Shown: positions 12,977-25,991, counted from the stretch's first letter. The stretch: DNA of 64,000 bases from Krasilnikovozyma curviuscula (GCA_014825775.1 MVAQ01000045.1:1-64000), one strand, 5' to 3'. Notes: generated by a model not told the origin, from the letters alone. Made by a program: numbers and translations.

Positions 12977-13697
12977 TCATTGGCTTTTGCAATTGCCATT
13001 AGCGCTATTGGGAGCTTCGCTCGCACCGCTTTCGACGATAACGCTGGCCCTAGGTCGATGTCCTTCCAAGTTGAAGTCGTTGACACCTAGAGAAGCACAG
13101 ATTGATTGTCAGCTGATAGAAGGTAAGGTTTCCTCTTCAATGAAGCGAACGTGATGAAGCGCTCACACTCGATGAGACTGGCGACATTCTCAGATGAACC
13201 TCACCAGTTTCAGTACCATCTGCGCTCCTCAAAATTACTGCGATAAAAGAGGATCTGCTGAATCAAAACCTTTTCTTTCAACAAAGCACTTAAGATTGAA
13301 CAAGCTTACCTTTCTCATCGACGAATGGCCTCTTCAACTTGACCACTCCGGAACCAATCAATGTCGCTGCTGCTCCAGAAAGACCTTCAGAAAATATATC
13401 AACATTCAATGTTGTTCCAGTTGGACTACTAGATGTTGAGAGTGGGCTCGACGAGCCAGGAAAGACGTTGAACTGAAGTTTGGCGTTTGAACATGCTGAG
13501 CTGGCCATTAGAAGAGACTTGACGACATCTTGGGCACCGAACTTCAAGATTATGTAATACTGAGCTGATCTGCTTTTATAAATGTCCTATACAATGAGAT
13601 GAATACAAAACTTGCGTGAGAAATCTGTGAGACCAAAGGAACAATAGAGACTGACCAATCGGACAACAGAAGCTTCCCAAGTCTCTGGAAAAGACAT
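12977..13697 (-). CDS. Small protein with C2-like layout, function unknown
   Basis: I do not recognise a named family. Exons 13656-13697 and 13310-13586 join in phase, followed by two more short exons, to about 165 residues starting MSFPETWEASVVRLDIY. The pattern of alternating strands resembles a degenerate C2 beta-sandwich: VVRLDIYKSR, YYIILKFG, AKLQFNVFPG, LNVDIFSEG, a Gly-rich loop and GTETGEVHLRM. The Asp residues that bind calcium in true C2 domains are not evident. The last junction is ambiguous: donor A|GTGTGAG gives a tail SVNDFNLEGH with stop at 12977, whereas donor AGT|GTGAGC gives another open frame ending at 12934. Codon use favours the first. It is divergent from the Argonaute gene and shares its 600-nt upstream region. 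Confidence 0.65.
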
Positions 13698-14305
13698 CTT
13701 CTAGTGGTAGACCTCGACTCTACCAAGATGCAGTGATATCCAGTAGGTAGCCTTTGATCGTCGCGTGTCAACCACAAAAAAAATCAAGATTCAAACGCGT
13801 GGCGTCACACTGCAAATTGAGTCGAATAAAAACAAGGATAGGGCGGAAGATAGGAATATGAAGCTGAGATATTTACTATGCAGATCGATGACATCCCTTC
13901 AGAGGTTGTTTCTACACTCAGCGGTACTCCACCTTCGACTGAGAAGATACGGCAAGATTGAAGTATCAAAACAGCGCTTTGGAAGAACTGAATTAGAATC
14001 TGTATCTCCGTGAGCTTTCTTTGTATTTTCTAAACGGACCATACGCTGACAAGACTGTTGACTTTTCCCGAAAGCCCCCCTGATTTAAACCCAGATGTCG
14101 ATAAGATCTGCCTGCTCGACCTATAAATTGACTTGACCCCTTTCATCCTAGTCCAGAAATCCCAAGGGGGATATCTATTTAATGGTCTAGGAGCCAGATC
14201 ACGAATCACAAAAAAAAAGTGAAACATGCATCTGACCCCCTGCAGCTCGTTTCAGTTTTCTTGAACAGTCTTCGAACGATATAATAGCTTTGAAAGCAAA
14301 TCGAG
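13698..14305. other. Divergent promoter region between the C2-like gene and Argonaute
   Basis: 608 nt between two outward-facing start codons. It must hold both promoters. I see no clear TATA box, RNA gene or repeat. Confidence 0.5.
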
Positions 14306-17300
14306 ATGTCGTCCTCTTCAGAAGATTGCCTTGTTGAGGAGGTGAAACCCATCTTCTTCGAGGTGAGATATGAGATATACAGATCTTTGCTTACTATGTT
14401 AGGGGATGGGGTTTCTGAGTAATTTCCTGCTTTCGGTGGACTTTTCTGGATGGATAGGACGTCAAAGTATCCAACCTCGGTATGTGAAGAGAGTCTTCAG
14501 AAATATACGGTGTGGACTGAGCTAACCCTCTATAAGATTAAATTCAGGTTATGTCCCAAGGCCAGGTACACTCGTTCCCCTCTATCTACAGCCGACACTC
14601 CCTCGCCTCGCTGACTTTTCATTCTTCCATCTCGAACAATACCACCAGGATTTGGAACGGTAGGTAAATATATCAAGATAAAGGCCAACTTGTACGCTGT
14701 TAAGCGCAAGGGTGCTGCAAAGTACGTCGTGGGTGGTCTTTCTGGATTATTGCCCGCTTTCAAACTGACTTGGTTTCGAGTGCTGATGAAGTAGGAAGGT
14801 TATACACTATGATGTGGACTTTAACTCCGTACGAAAGCATTTCTTTTACATCCCCTATCTTTGGCCCAGTGAAACTGATCATCTCTTGCTTGTGGTCGCC
14901 CTGCCGCCGGTCGGACCCTTCGACGCTCAGACTCTCAGAATTAAAAATCAAAAGAAATCACCTGCATTATTGAAGAGCATATGGGAAGAGCTATATAAAC
15001 AGGAATCTCAGCCTGGAAGACCCTCCAAAGCCGTCTTCGATGCCATGTAGGTTCTTCCAGCCATGATGGCGAAGGAGGGTAGGTTTAGTTCAGGTGGCTA
15101 TCTCATACTGACTCAACGCTCTCCTTGCCGAACGTAGTGCTTTCGATGGTAGGCATAACGCATTCTCACGTACGATTCCAATTTCATCATCAGTGACGCG
15201 ATCTCTGACTTGCCTCTCCCTCCTCTTACCGTGAACCAAGCGATCCCATTTCAAGGGATACCACCTTATGTATTCGATGTCACCCCCCGCAAAACTAGTG
15301 ATAGATCCGAAGAAGAAGATGTTTGGAGAGCGATGTTCAAGCCCGCCGCTGAGCTCGACATGTCGCTCATCTGGGACTTCTGTAAAGGTGTTGAACAGGG
15401 TACTGGTAGAATGGGTGAGTATTTTGCTTTATAGGCTCTGTTATCCGACGTTTGGTGGAAGAAGGAAAGGTTGAGAGGTGCCTGGAACACTGAAAATCGT
15501 TTTTGTCTTACCTTGTGATCACAGAGAAGATCTATACTATTTTCCAGAGTTGCCAGGTAGGTTCCCTAGCTTCTAGCCGTTCAAAGAAGTTACGGAATAG
15601 TCTTTGTTGCTAACATCTGATACAGGTCATGTTCCGACACGACCTGGTACGAAACTTTGTCGTCTCTGGCGCTGATGGGAACCGATACTTTAGCTCTGCG
15701 AAGCGTATCGACCTCGGTGGAGGAGGAGAAGTTGCGGAGGGCTTCTTCATGTCCCTTCGTGCTACTCAGGCTGGTTTCCCGTAAGTCCTTTTCCGTCCAT
15801 GGATTCACGTGATGAGAGTGGAACTTTGCGCCGATTGATGAAGGCATTGTCGTTGTTAGTGCTCTCAATATTGACACTGCTTATACTGGTGCGTTCTTTT
15901 TCTCACTAATGTGTTGGAGAATGGTCAGTCACTGATGGTCTTGTGTATTTCGCCACTATTCAATTTCTGCATACACTGACCTCTTTGATCTTCAGCCATG
16001 ACGACCCCGGACCACTTCTTAAAGTAGCCAGTCGTCTTCTTGGAAAAGAGTAAGAATTTAACAACTCTATTTTGTTTCCCTGAAGCAAATGCTCGTATTC
16101 GCTCACCTGCCATGTTGCGCTGGTTCGTAGTATCACCACGCTGGGAGAAGGACGACGAAGTGGAGGCTCCGATAATAGTGACTGTCGAAAAGCCTGGGTT
16201 TCCCTCAACCCTGTAGATATCCAATACCTCAAACGAATGCTCAAAGGCGCTAATTTCAAGGTGACTCATCGGTACGTCCATCTTCTGCCCTGCGCTGATT
16301 CTCGTCGATTTTGACTGGTTTTGATTTGATCTTGTAGTGATTCCGAAAAAACCTACACCTTGGGAAGTTTCTCTATCGTATCAGCTGCTCAGCACAAGTT
16401 CGAACAAAAAGACGAATACGGTTGCTCAACGCAGACTTCAGTCGTTGACTACTTCATGCAGAATTACAATGTCGCTTTGAAATATCCTGGGCTACCCTTG
16501 GTTCAAGGTATGTAAGGCCTTGTATTCCTCCTTAAGGCATCACACTCAACTCCTCGATACTGATTGGAGTGCTTGTTTTGCCGGCAGAGGGTGTTGATTC
16601 AAGAAGATCCAAGGGCATGATTCCTATGGAGCTGGTTGAGATCCTTCCGAATCACCCTATGTAAACTTTCTTTATACAATTTTCTTTCCGATCTCCGGTG
16701 GAGATGCTTATTCCCTGGTTCTATTGTCAGCCCTCCCACTCGTCTCTCCGCCGATCAAGCCGCCAACATGATCAAGCAAGCTGTCAAACCTCCTCCTGAC
16801 AGAGCTCATGGTATTGAGGCTTGGAGAAGTCGGTTGAAGTTTGAGAAGATCCCAAAGGTTGCTCGATGGGTCAGGCCTCCCTCCTCACGCTTCGACAAAG
16901 TTGCGTTTGCTGATTGGACTTTCTATTTCACGTTATTCAGAGTCTCGATGTTGACAAGAACATGATGGTAGTTGATGGAAGAGTCCTTCCGCCTCCCAGA
17001 GGTGCGTCCCATCTTTACAAGCCTTGCAATTGCGAGTCATCGCTTACCAAAGGAACCTTTTTGTTCTTATGAAGTCTTGTACGGCAAACAGAAGACCCAG
17101 TGCCCTACAAAAGGGTGTTGGAATATGACTCAAGGTCAAAACTTTGTCAAACCTGGTAAAAAAATCAGTATGTTGTTGGTTGTTGGTTGTTACGTTCTGA
17201 TGACCAGGCTGAAGAATATGCTTTTCTCCATCAGAATCTTGGGGGGTTATTAGCTTTGATCCTTACTTCCAGGAAGAAAATGCCCAGCCATTCATGACAT

Positions 17301-19495
17301 TTCTTATCACCGTCCTACAGACCGCTGGTCCGTCTTTCTCAACATGTCATCTCTGTCCTGCTTCTGCTCGTCGTCTACTGACTTTGTTTTCATCTTTTGG
17401 CTCTCTAGGGATGACTGTTGAAGAAAAGAATCCTCCCTTCATTACACGTGATCTCAGACAAGAAAGTGCTGTCAAGGATGGTCTCAACGCCATCTGCAAA
17501 TCTGCTTGGACTAAAAGCAACAAAATGGACCCGCAGATCATCTTGGTGATAATCCCAAGAAGAGACAAGGCACAGTATGAGGAAATCAAGAAGATTTCAA
17601 GTAAATCGACGCCCTCATTTTCTGCTACGCATCTGACTAATTAATGTTTTCTGCAGTTTCCGGACTCAGGATACCAGTCATTACTCAATGTCTCGTCGGA
17701 AACTTTGCGAAAGATAAGAGAAGAAGAGCACAATACTGTGGAAATATTTCCATGAAGATCTGCGCTAAGTTAGGAGGAGTCACTCACACCATTGGGAAAC
17801 CTGATCTTGTGAGTTTCCTTCCTCTTGACGTTATTTGAAGTGGACTGGCATTGATATTCTTTATTTTCAGCCTGGGGTCACCAATCAAACCATAATTATC
17901 GGTGCCGATGTTACTCATCCACGTGAGTGTCTGGAGGGCACTCGTAGACTTTTCAGAACCAGTGTACTGATCAATCGCATTTCCCATCAAAGCTCAGAAA
18001 GTCAGAGACGGAGTCCTCAGTCCTTCCATTGCTGTCTGGTAATTGATCCTCACTAATTATGAGAAATCAAGAGAAAGGAAGTAGCTCGCTAATCGACGTC
18101 TCTCTGACAGCTGTGCTACTACCGATGGAACTCAAGAGAAGTACAGGGCTCAAATTAGAATTCAGGACAGCAGAACGTAAGCCGGTTATTTTGAAATCAT
18201 TTTCATCAAAATTTGAGAGGTACTTACTCTCCTTTTTCACAGCGAAATTATCCAGGATCTTCAAGAAATGGTACAACAACTTTTAAAAGATTTCAGAAAC
18301 TCGAACAATGATATCCCACCCAACCACATCATCTTCTACGTAATTGTGGCTTATATGCTCTCCAATTCACACCGTTAATTCATTTCACTCATCCTAGTTC
18401 TTGTTTCTAGAGAGATGGCGTGTCCGAAGGTCAATATCAACATGTCCTTGCCAGCGAAGTCAGGGCTATTAGAGACGCCTGCACTTCGATCGATATTAAT
18501 TACAAGCCAAAGCTGACCTGGGTTATCTGTGCCAAGAGGTGAGCTTGGTTTTGCTCCTCTTTCGGGGGCCATCGCTGAAGGCTGTTTTGCAACAGACATC
18601 ATGTCCGTTTCTTTGGCAATGGCCTCGCTGATGTTGATAAAACTGGGAATCTACCGCCTGGTACTATCGTTGACAGTGGAGCTACTCATCCTTTGGGTAT
18701 GTATTGGTTAAGATCTGGTTCAAACATATTTTGGTAACCGACTAACGCGTTGTGCTCATCCTACAGCTTTTGATTTCTATCTTCAAGGTAAGTTTACGCC
18801 TTTGTCTTTGAGTTTGTCCATCACATCTCATCACCTCTATGTGTATCATAAGCTCATGGTGGACTAAAAGGAACAGCGAGGTAAGTATCTTTATTTGAAT
18901 TATCGTTCTCTGGAGGTGTCAACTCAGCTGTGGATCAAACAATATCATCTCCCTGCGATGCCTTCCTCCCTCTTAAAAAGGCCAACCCACTATATCCTCC
19001 TTGTCGACGACTACAATTTCAAACCAGACGATTTCCAAGCATTGACGAACAATCTCTGTTACGGCTTCGCAAGAGCGACGCGAGCTGTCTCCTTGTGCCC
19101 ACCTGCTTATTACGCCGAGTAAGTGTTGTCTCTTGTTCAACCTTTGACTTCAAACGCTGAATCTGCTGCACTTTTAGCATCATCTGTACTGCTGTCCGTC
19201 CACTGTGAGTTACTCTTTTGCGTTCTTTCTCGTGTCCGTCACGCGCTCAAGGCATTCTCTTCCATCAGCGTCTACGAGGACAACGCACTCGAGGCTTCGA
19301 CCACTTTGAGCATCGGAGAGACCAAAAAACTAGTCAACCTCCCCTTTGATCCACTCAGAGTTTCCAAATTGCTTCAGAGTAACCCCTTGTTTGGAACCAA
19401 TGCCTGGGTGAGTCGCGTTTTGTTGTTGTGATTTCGCCAGCGGGCGAGAATAAGACTGACGTCATTGTTTTGTTTCTTCCCTTCAGTACCTGTAG
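14306..19495 (+). CDS. AGO1: Argonaute (slicer-competent RNA silencing protein)
   Basis: Binds small RNAs and cleaves or silences matching transcripts; in related yeasts it limits transposons. The gene is cut into more than 20 exons, including very short ones (14458-14479, 22 nt; 14548-14565, 18 nt), and ends with a two-codon exon, TAC CTG, before the stop at 19493-19495. Domains in order: N ([12 protein letters not shown], then [10 protein letters not shown]), linker with [14 protein letters not shown] around 16.1-16.6 kb, linker 2 with [14 protein letters not shown] from about 17.2 kb, and PIWI from 17.87 kb. All four catalytic residues are visible: Asp in GADVTHP, the Glu finger in RTEIIQDL, Asp in [11 protein letters not shown] and His in [14 protein letters not shown]-terminal YL is consistent with the buried carboxylate of the family. 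One intron in the N domain (about 14,829-14,930) is uncertain. I found no stop or frameshift, so the gene looks functional. Confidence 0.93.
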
Positions 19496-19886
19496 ATATC
19501 GCTGGCATTTTAACAGCTCTGGTCTATGCTATACCAAATACTCGTCCAACCAGTGTTTTTGTCATCTGTTCTCTTAGCGACAAACGGCGTATATGCCAAA
19601 AGTCCCTGTAAACTTCTCACAAAAACCTCGTTCATACCCCAAACAAAAAATAAAATATATACCAATCCTATGTAATATTAGTTGTACCTTGATAATCGAT
19701 TTCTATCCAGTATGGAACCCTTCGAACCGTGCGCGCCAAAAATAATTTATCCGAGCAGGAGTGTTTCTCTCTCTGGTTCCCAACAAGCATTCTCGTACCC
19801 ACTTCAAAACCAGGGAGTGTTTTGAATATTCCAACTCTTTCACCATATCAGCTCCCTCTGGACCGTTCCGTCAGTTATTCAAAAAC
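19496..19886. other. Intergenic region between AGO1 and DUS1
   Basis: About 390 nt between two genes in the same direction. It includes an A/T-rich stretch just after AGO1 (about 19,640-19,700) that could carry the polyadenylation signals, then the DUS1 leader. No other gene is seen. Confidence 0.5.
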
Positions 19887-21993
19887 ATGGTGGAGTCCTC
19901 AAGCTCTCCTGGTGCAGGCCCTTCGATTTTCAAACGACCTAAGCTGACAGGCTACGAGCTCTACAAGTCCCTTGGATCTCCAAAACATGTTGTTGCTCCC
20001 ATGGTCGATGCCAGTGAGCTCGCCTGGAGGATGTTGTCGAGGACACCAACCTCCTCGACAAGTTCAACGACGACAGCGCCAAAGAGAACAGCACCACCCA
20101 GTGAAATGCCCACAGTTCTCTGTTATACACCAATGATCAATGCTAGAACATATGATCGAAGTCCTCATGTCAATGCCCAGGAGCAGTTCAACATGGATTG
20201 TCGAAAGTATATTTCATCCGATGCTATTCTCTGGGAGAGCGTACTGACTTTTTGCCTTTTCAATATAGAGGAAGAAGGAGCTGAAGAGACACTTTTGGAA
20301 TGGGGTATTTCAGATCGACCCCTCTTAGCTCAGGTAAGTTTTGCAATTGGCTCGTCGGAGCTCGAACGCTGACCAAAATTTTGTGGGTGACCCAGTTTTG
20401 TGGAAACGAACCAGATCTCATCCTCTCAGCAGCCAAGAAATTACAACACAAAGTAGACGCAGTCGATTTGAACCTCGGGTGTCCTCAACATATAGCCAAG
20501 AGGGGGATGTTCGGCTCGTACCTGCAAGAGAGTCCGGACTTGGTATTTAAGATTAGTACGTCGCACTCCGTAAGGGTCGGCCTCTCATTTATACTGATCT
20601 GTAATCTTCTTGCACAGTTAACACCCTTCATAATGGTCTCGACGTCCCCGTCACCGCCAAATTCAGAGTCCTTGCTACCGTTGAAGCGACCGTCAAATAC
20701 GCCAAGATGCTCGAACGAGCAGGCGCACAGATCCTTACTTGTCACGGCCGACTCAGAGAGCAGAAGGGACATAACACTGGGTTGGCCGATTGGAGTAAGA
20801 TCAAAGCTGTTAAGGAAGCTGTTAGCGTTCCTGTGTTCGCAAACGGAAACATTCTGTACTGGGAGGATATCCAGCGTTGCTTGGAGTTCACAGGGTGCGA
20901 CGGTGTGATGAGTGCAGAAGTGAGTTTCAGACCTTCTCTTTTAGTTTTCTTGCTAACTAAGCCCCACTGTGTCTTCTCAGGGAAACCTATACAATCCAGC
21001 GCTCTTCCAACCCACCGAACCCCACCCACCGATTCTCGATCTCGCCCGTCGCTACCTTTCCATTGTTCAGAGCCTGAAAACACCCACTGCCAACAGCGCC
21101 ATCAAATCCCATATCTTCAAGCTGCTGCATGTCGCACTGGAGATTCCAGAAAACGCCGACCTAAGGAACAGGATCGCGGCGATTTTGACAGCCGACGAAG
21201 AGGGTCTCAAGATGTATCGTAACATTTTGGATGTGTTAGAGGAGAGAATCAATGTCAGTCCTTTCCTCGCGGTCAGTTCGTGAACATATGATGCTGACGC
21301 CTTTTTTTTGTCCTGTTTTCCAGCGTGACGTCGCTGTCTTCAGGATTGAACACCCAGATCGGGACCCTTACTCACAAGCATTCGAATTCAGCCCTCTCGG
21401 TTACAAGGAAGATATCCCATACTGGCTCGCACAACCACACATGAGAGTCAAGTTCGACGATGCGAGCATTTCTGCAGCTGGTAGTGAGTTCTCCCGATAA
21501 CCTCGGTTTTAACCTAATGTCATTGAATCTAACTCTATTGTTTGACCCTATAGCTGATTCAGTTGTGACCGAACAACTGAGACTGCCGTCTGGTAGATGT
21601 CACTATAATGACGAGCTTTGCAGTAACATGCTCTCCGCCAACTGCACACACCAAGTCTGTCTCCACCACTGCCGAATTATTGGCGCTCTTGCTGCTGGGA
21701 AGATAGACGATGGTGCCGATAATGTTGGATTCGGTTGTGAACCACACGAGAACAAGGTCAAGGCGAAGAAAGTGCTCCTTGCTGAGAGGAAGGAGAGTAA
21801 GAAACTGCAGGTCAAGGAGCAGAAGAAGCGGAGGAAGGAAAATATTGCTGTGACGAAAAAGATGAATATGGAAAAGGGAGATGGAAGTGTTTGGGATGAC
21901 AGGCCGGCCAAGAAAATTCAGGTCAGCAAAGGCGTGGGCGTGGCTGCTGCGCCTACAGCGGAGGAGGAGCTGGCTCTTCAAAACGGCCCGTAG
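19887..21993 (+). CDS. DUS1: tRNA-dihydrouridine synthase, Dus1 type (positions 16/17)
   Basis: FMN- and NADPH-dependent enzyme that reduces uridines in the tRNA D loop. Landmarks in order: [35 protein letters not shown], the active-site [20 protein letters not shown] holding the catalytic Cys, [23 protein letters not shown] and [20 protein letters not shown]-terminal extension carries a cluster of Cys and His (21,595-21,690), then a Lys/Arg-rich helix and a short tail. The start at 19887 ([11 protein letters not shown]) is the last ATG before the conserved fold; an in-frame ATG at 19761 would add 42 residues of less likely sequence. Exon 1/2 is odd: the candidate intron 20207-20268 has ideal splice signals, but only the unspliced reading keeps the frame (see findings). 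Confidence 0.9.
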
Positions 21994-23568
21994 ATGGTTT
22001 AGAGGTTATCATTCATATAGTGTGGTCGTGCCTACTTTATATTGGCTTTATATTGAACTTGTTGTTTTGTATTGTGATGTCAGATGAATCACTCGAATCT
22101 GATAGTCGCTTTTCGATTGCCGCTAAAACATCTCAATCCCACAGCTCTTTCCTTGACTAATACGGATTGACAATCCCCTGTTGGGCTAACGTCTGTGTTT
22201 GTGGAATGGCGTGGCCCGTATGCAACGGACTAGATATCTCGCACAAACCTTGATTGACAAATTTCAGAACTACAGAGACAGTGTTTCCCACCTGGCCATT
22301 AACAACGTCGTATCTTCCCACCGCCCAAACCCATCCCATTTCCCTAAGTTTTCTATCAAATTCTTGTTTTCGCCCCCAGAGGCAGTATGCTTAACACGAT
22401 TCCCTTGGAGTGAAGGATGGATGGCGCGTCGATCTCTAGTCAGCTATTATCTCAGAAAACACACAACACGGAGCTTTGTATGGACTAGATGAGACCCGTG
22501 GCTTCTTGGTTTTAGTCCTTGATATTATATCTGACAATCTGCGGTCCCAAACTAATATAATGATTTGAGACGGTACCCAAGTGAGTTGCGAGTTGTTTTG
22601 ATCAAGAGTGGCTAGCTGTTGCGGTTCGCCCGCCCTTTTTGTAAAAATATAACCACCACTCAGCCACATGATCAATCTACTGAGATATGTTAATTCTTCC
22701 CAGGGGATACCAGGTAGTACGGGATCATCGAACGATGGGACGCTTTGACGACCTCACTGGAATACTTAATCGACTTCGTCTGAGCTCCAATCATACATTG
22801 GCAACCTCATTAGAAAAGCCCCCCTCAGAAATCAATTAAAAATGAAGTATCTCTTAGTGTTGCAGCAGTGAGTCCACTAATATCCTATGTCGGGAATAGC
22901 CAGACTCGCCCTCAAACACTGGCTTGTTGACAACCTATCGATAACTCTTCCGTTTCACCGAACACGTCATCCTTAATAAACTTCTTTTCTTTAATTTGTC
23001 ATCCAAACTCCCACCCCCACCAAAAAACAAGCTTCCAGTGAACCTTTAGTAGGACGCATCCATCGCAGAGTTTCAACACGCTGCTGTCTGGTTCAAAGAA
23101 TCTGTCTTTCGCGTGATAAAGCAATGTATATCCAGAACCTACGTACATTTCGGTATACACTAACTGCTTAAGAACAAAGGAGCCTTGGGTCGCAAGTTAT
23201 AGGCGGTAGATGCGAACTGCGCTTTCATAAGAAGTTTTTCTCTTTGCTGAAGGAGACTGACATAAACGTGATTATCAGAATTCTGAATTGTTTGACTATT
23301 CCATCGAGCGTCTGCTATTTATTGGAATTTTTCCAACTCCTTTTTCGGCTCAGCTTTTTTGCTCGACAACAGAGCGTTTCAACCTTTCCTGCCAGACTAC
23401 GACCTTGCCAGCACAGTCCTTTCAAGCTTTATCTTTGCTGCGTACCCTAGGTCGCTCCCTCCCGCTTACAGGCAGACTCCATCAGTGCAATTCTCCAGCA
23501 GCAGCAGCCAGCCCTCCTTAGACGCGAACCTCCCGCTTCTCTCGAAATAAATCTCAGCAACGCAAAAA
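21994..23568. other. Long intergenic region between DUS1 and the sugar-phosphate-type transporter
   Basis: 1.57 kb without a gene I can support. Reading frames on both strands are short and show no family match. The last 250 bases (23,320-23,568) are rich in C and T, as expected for the leader of the next gene. I see no tRNA, direct repeat or transposon end. Confidence 0.5.
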
Positions 23569-25348
23569 ATGTCGTCTCAAGATAAGGACCTCGAAGCTTC
23601 CATCCCATTCACGAGTACTCAGGGTGAAGATCATGTTGAAGTTAATCTGAACACACCTGTTGTCCAGGCTCCAAAGCCTGCGTTGTCAGCTGCAATGATC
23701 AGTGAGTAGAGACGGCGACTACTCCTGTAGCGTTACTGAGCTCGTTCATGCTGACCGTGTATCTTCTCCTATGTTACTCGCTTGTCATTCAGTTCCAATC
23801 TGGATTGCTCTGAGTTCTTCAGTCATCCTATTCAACAAGTATCTGTTCGACACGAAAACTGGCTTGAACTTCCCGTACCCCATTTTCTTGACCTTCTTCC
23901 ATATGACATGTGCTGTAAGTTCGACCCCAAACTTTTTGAAAGTTCAATGAGCTTTGTCCTTCCGGTACTGAGTGCTGTAATTACGCGTTCAAAACAGACT
24001 GGTGGAACACGTTTGTTACGGAGAACAACGAAGCTCATGGACGGTAAGTCTATCTAGAATTTGAGCTTAACGCAAATTGTCTTGCTTGTTGAGCTCAACT
24101 GTCTTTCAATGTTTTATATCGTCTCAGGTCTTGACAAGGTCTCAATCTCCGTAAGTCTCTTCATATCACATTTTCGTGCAACTTCACCATCAGCCGTTCT
24201 GATCAGTTCTGCGGCCTCTGCAATCACAACAGAGAGATCTTTGGATGAGATCCATCCTTCCAATTGGTATTCTCTTCTCAGGTTCACTCATCGTAAGCCC
24301 ACTCGCTTGTAAACTCGAGCAACTCCTATCCACCCGCGACTGAGCCACGTCTCTTTATGATCACAGATGAGCAACACTGCTTACCTCTCACTCAGTGTTT
24401 CATTCATCCAAATGCTCAAGGTTCGTTCCCTTGCCTTATTCTCACAAAAGGCAGGCCGAAATCTCTAATCTCTAACCTTCCGAATGACATCGATTTACCC
24501 AGGCATTCGTCCCAGTAGCCATCCTGTTAATCTCGTTCGCCTTCAAGATCGAACACCCAGACAGACGTCTCATCGGAATTGTCTGCATGATCTCCACTGG
24601 CTGTGCTCTTGCCGCGTGAGTCCCTAGCTCTCTCCCTTCCTTTATGACCTCCTTTCCCCAGGTGACTGATCGTCTTTTGCTGTCAGCTACGGAGAAGTTG
24701 CATTCGATCTGTTTGGGTTCATTTGCCAAGTCTCCGCCATCCTTTTTGAGTCTTCCCGACTCGTTATGATTCAGCTCCTCCTCCAGGGCTTGAAGATGGA
24801 CCCCCTCGTCTCCCTGCACTTCTACGCTCCAGTCTGTGCTTGCATCATTGCCTGCTTCATCCCTTTCACTGAAGGTAAGCTACATTTTTCTCTTCTGTTG
24901 CTCAAGAATGGATTCGATGTTGACATTATTGCTCTTGCTGCCAGGTTTGGCTCCATTCAGAGCCTTCATGGAAGTCGGCCCACACATCATGCTCCTCAAC
25001 GCCTTCGTTGCCTTCTCACTGAATGTTGCTGCCGTCTTCCTCATTGGCGCTAGTTCCGGCCTAGTTTTGACGTTGGCCGGTGTTTTCAAAGTGAGCCAGG
25101 CATATAACGCAATGCACCTCCGAGACTGACTTGAAACTCCTCTTCGAACGACAGGACATTTTACTTATCTCTGGATCCACCATATTCTTCGGCTCAAGCA
25201 TCACTCCTCTGCAGATCTTTGGTGAGTGACAGTTCCCTTGCACCAGATGATGGAGTCGCAACTAATTTCGATTGGCAATATAGGGTACTCTATCGCTCTC
25301 GGTGGCCTCGTGCTGTTTAGAACCACCTCTAGTGCCCCAAAGAAGTAA
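23569..25348 (+). CDS. Triose-phosphate/nucleotide-sugar-type transporter (DUF250/TPT family)
   Basis: A multi-pass membrane antiporter of the drug/metabolite superfamily, probably in the Golgi or ER membrane and moving a nucleotide sugar or phosphorylated sugar. The N-terminal 45 residues are cytosolic and acidic (MSSQDKDLEASIPF). The first helix, IPIWIALSSSVILFNKYLF, carries the Asn-Lys pair typical of the family. Further helices include AFVPVAILLISFAF, a segment ending CMISTGCALAAYGEVAFD, and the family block LTLAGVFKDILLI near residue 330. The C-terminus ends in KK (SSAPKK), which resembles a di-lysine ER/Golgi retrieval signal but with the wrong spacing for a classic KKxx. Several short introns interrupt it. 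Substrate cannot be read from the sequence. Confidence 0.88.
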
Positions 25349-25991
25349 AAATCATAGCAACTTCCCCCCCTGCGTTGCCCTAGCTAGACGTTCCGCACCA
25401 ACTTTAGCTTTCGTTCAGTTACTTGAGATTTGAGGGAACCTGTTCCCAAACGTGGACATTAACTCAATAAATTTCTATTGCCAACCTAGATTCTCTTTTC
25501 GTATGCTTTTCTGTGATTTTGTTTGCGGAACAGGATTGCAAGACCGCAGGATGTCAGCGTGACGCGTCGATTGAGGCCTTCCAACTCGACAGATTACACC
25601 TCGTCAGTCTATCGTTTACGCGTCTTTCTACTTCTACATCAAATCATCCTGAAGCAGAAAAACCGGCAAAGCCTCTCTGGTGTCGGAACTGTTGAAAAAC
25701 GCGTCAAAGTAACGCCTGGAGAGCAACCTGAGCAACAGCTGCTACTGGGAAACCTTGTTCTCCAAAACAGGGTACTTCGACAAGACACCATAATAGATTT
25801 ACTGCGAGGTAGTTATATCAGGAATACGATCTTCATTATTTGTTCGATGGGGTCCTGACCCCAAATTTCACGCGTTCTGGACTTGTGTAACGCGTCGTCT
25901 TGTCCAATTTCGTTCAACCAACGCCTTCGAACCTTAATAGTGTTAGCTCAACTATCAAGAAATCCCAAGTCCTCTCTGCAAAGAGTTGGGT
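25349..25991. other. Intergenic region between transporter and KRE6-like gene
   Basis: About 640 nt between two genes in the same direction; it should hold the KRE6 promoter and leader. No RNA gene or repeat recognised. Confidence 0.5.
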
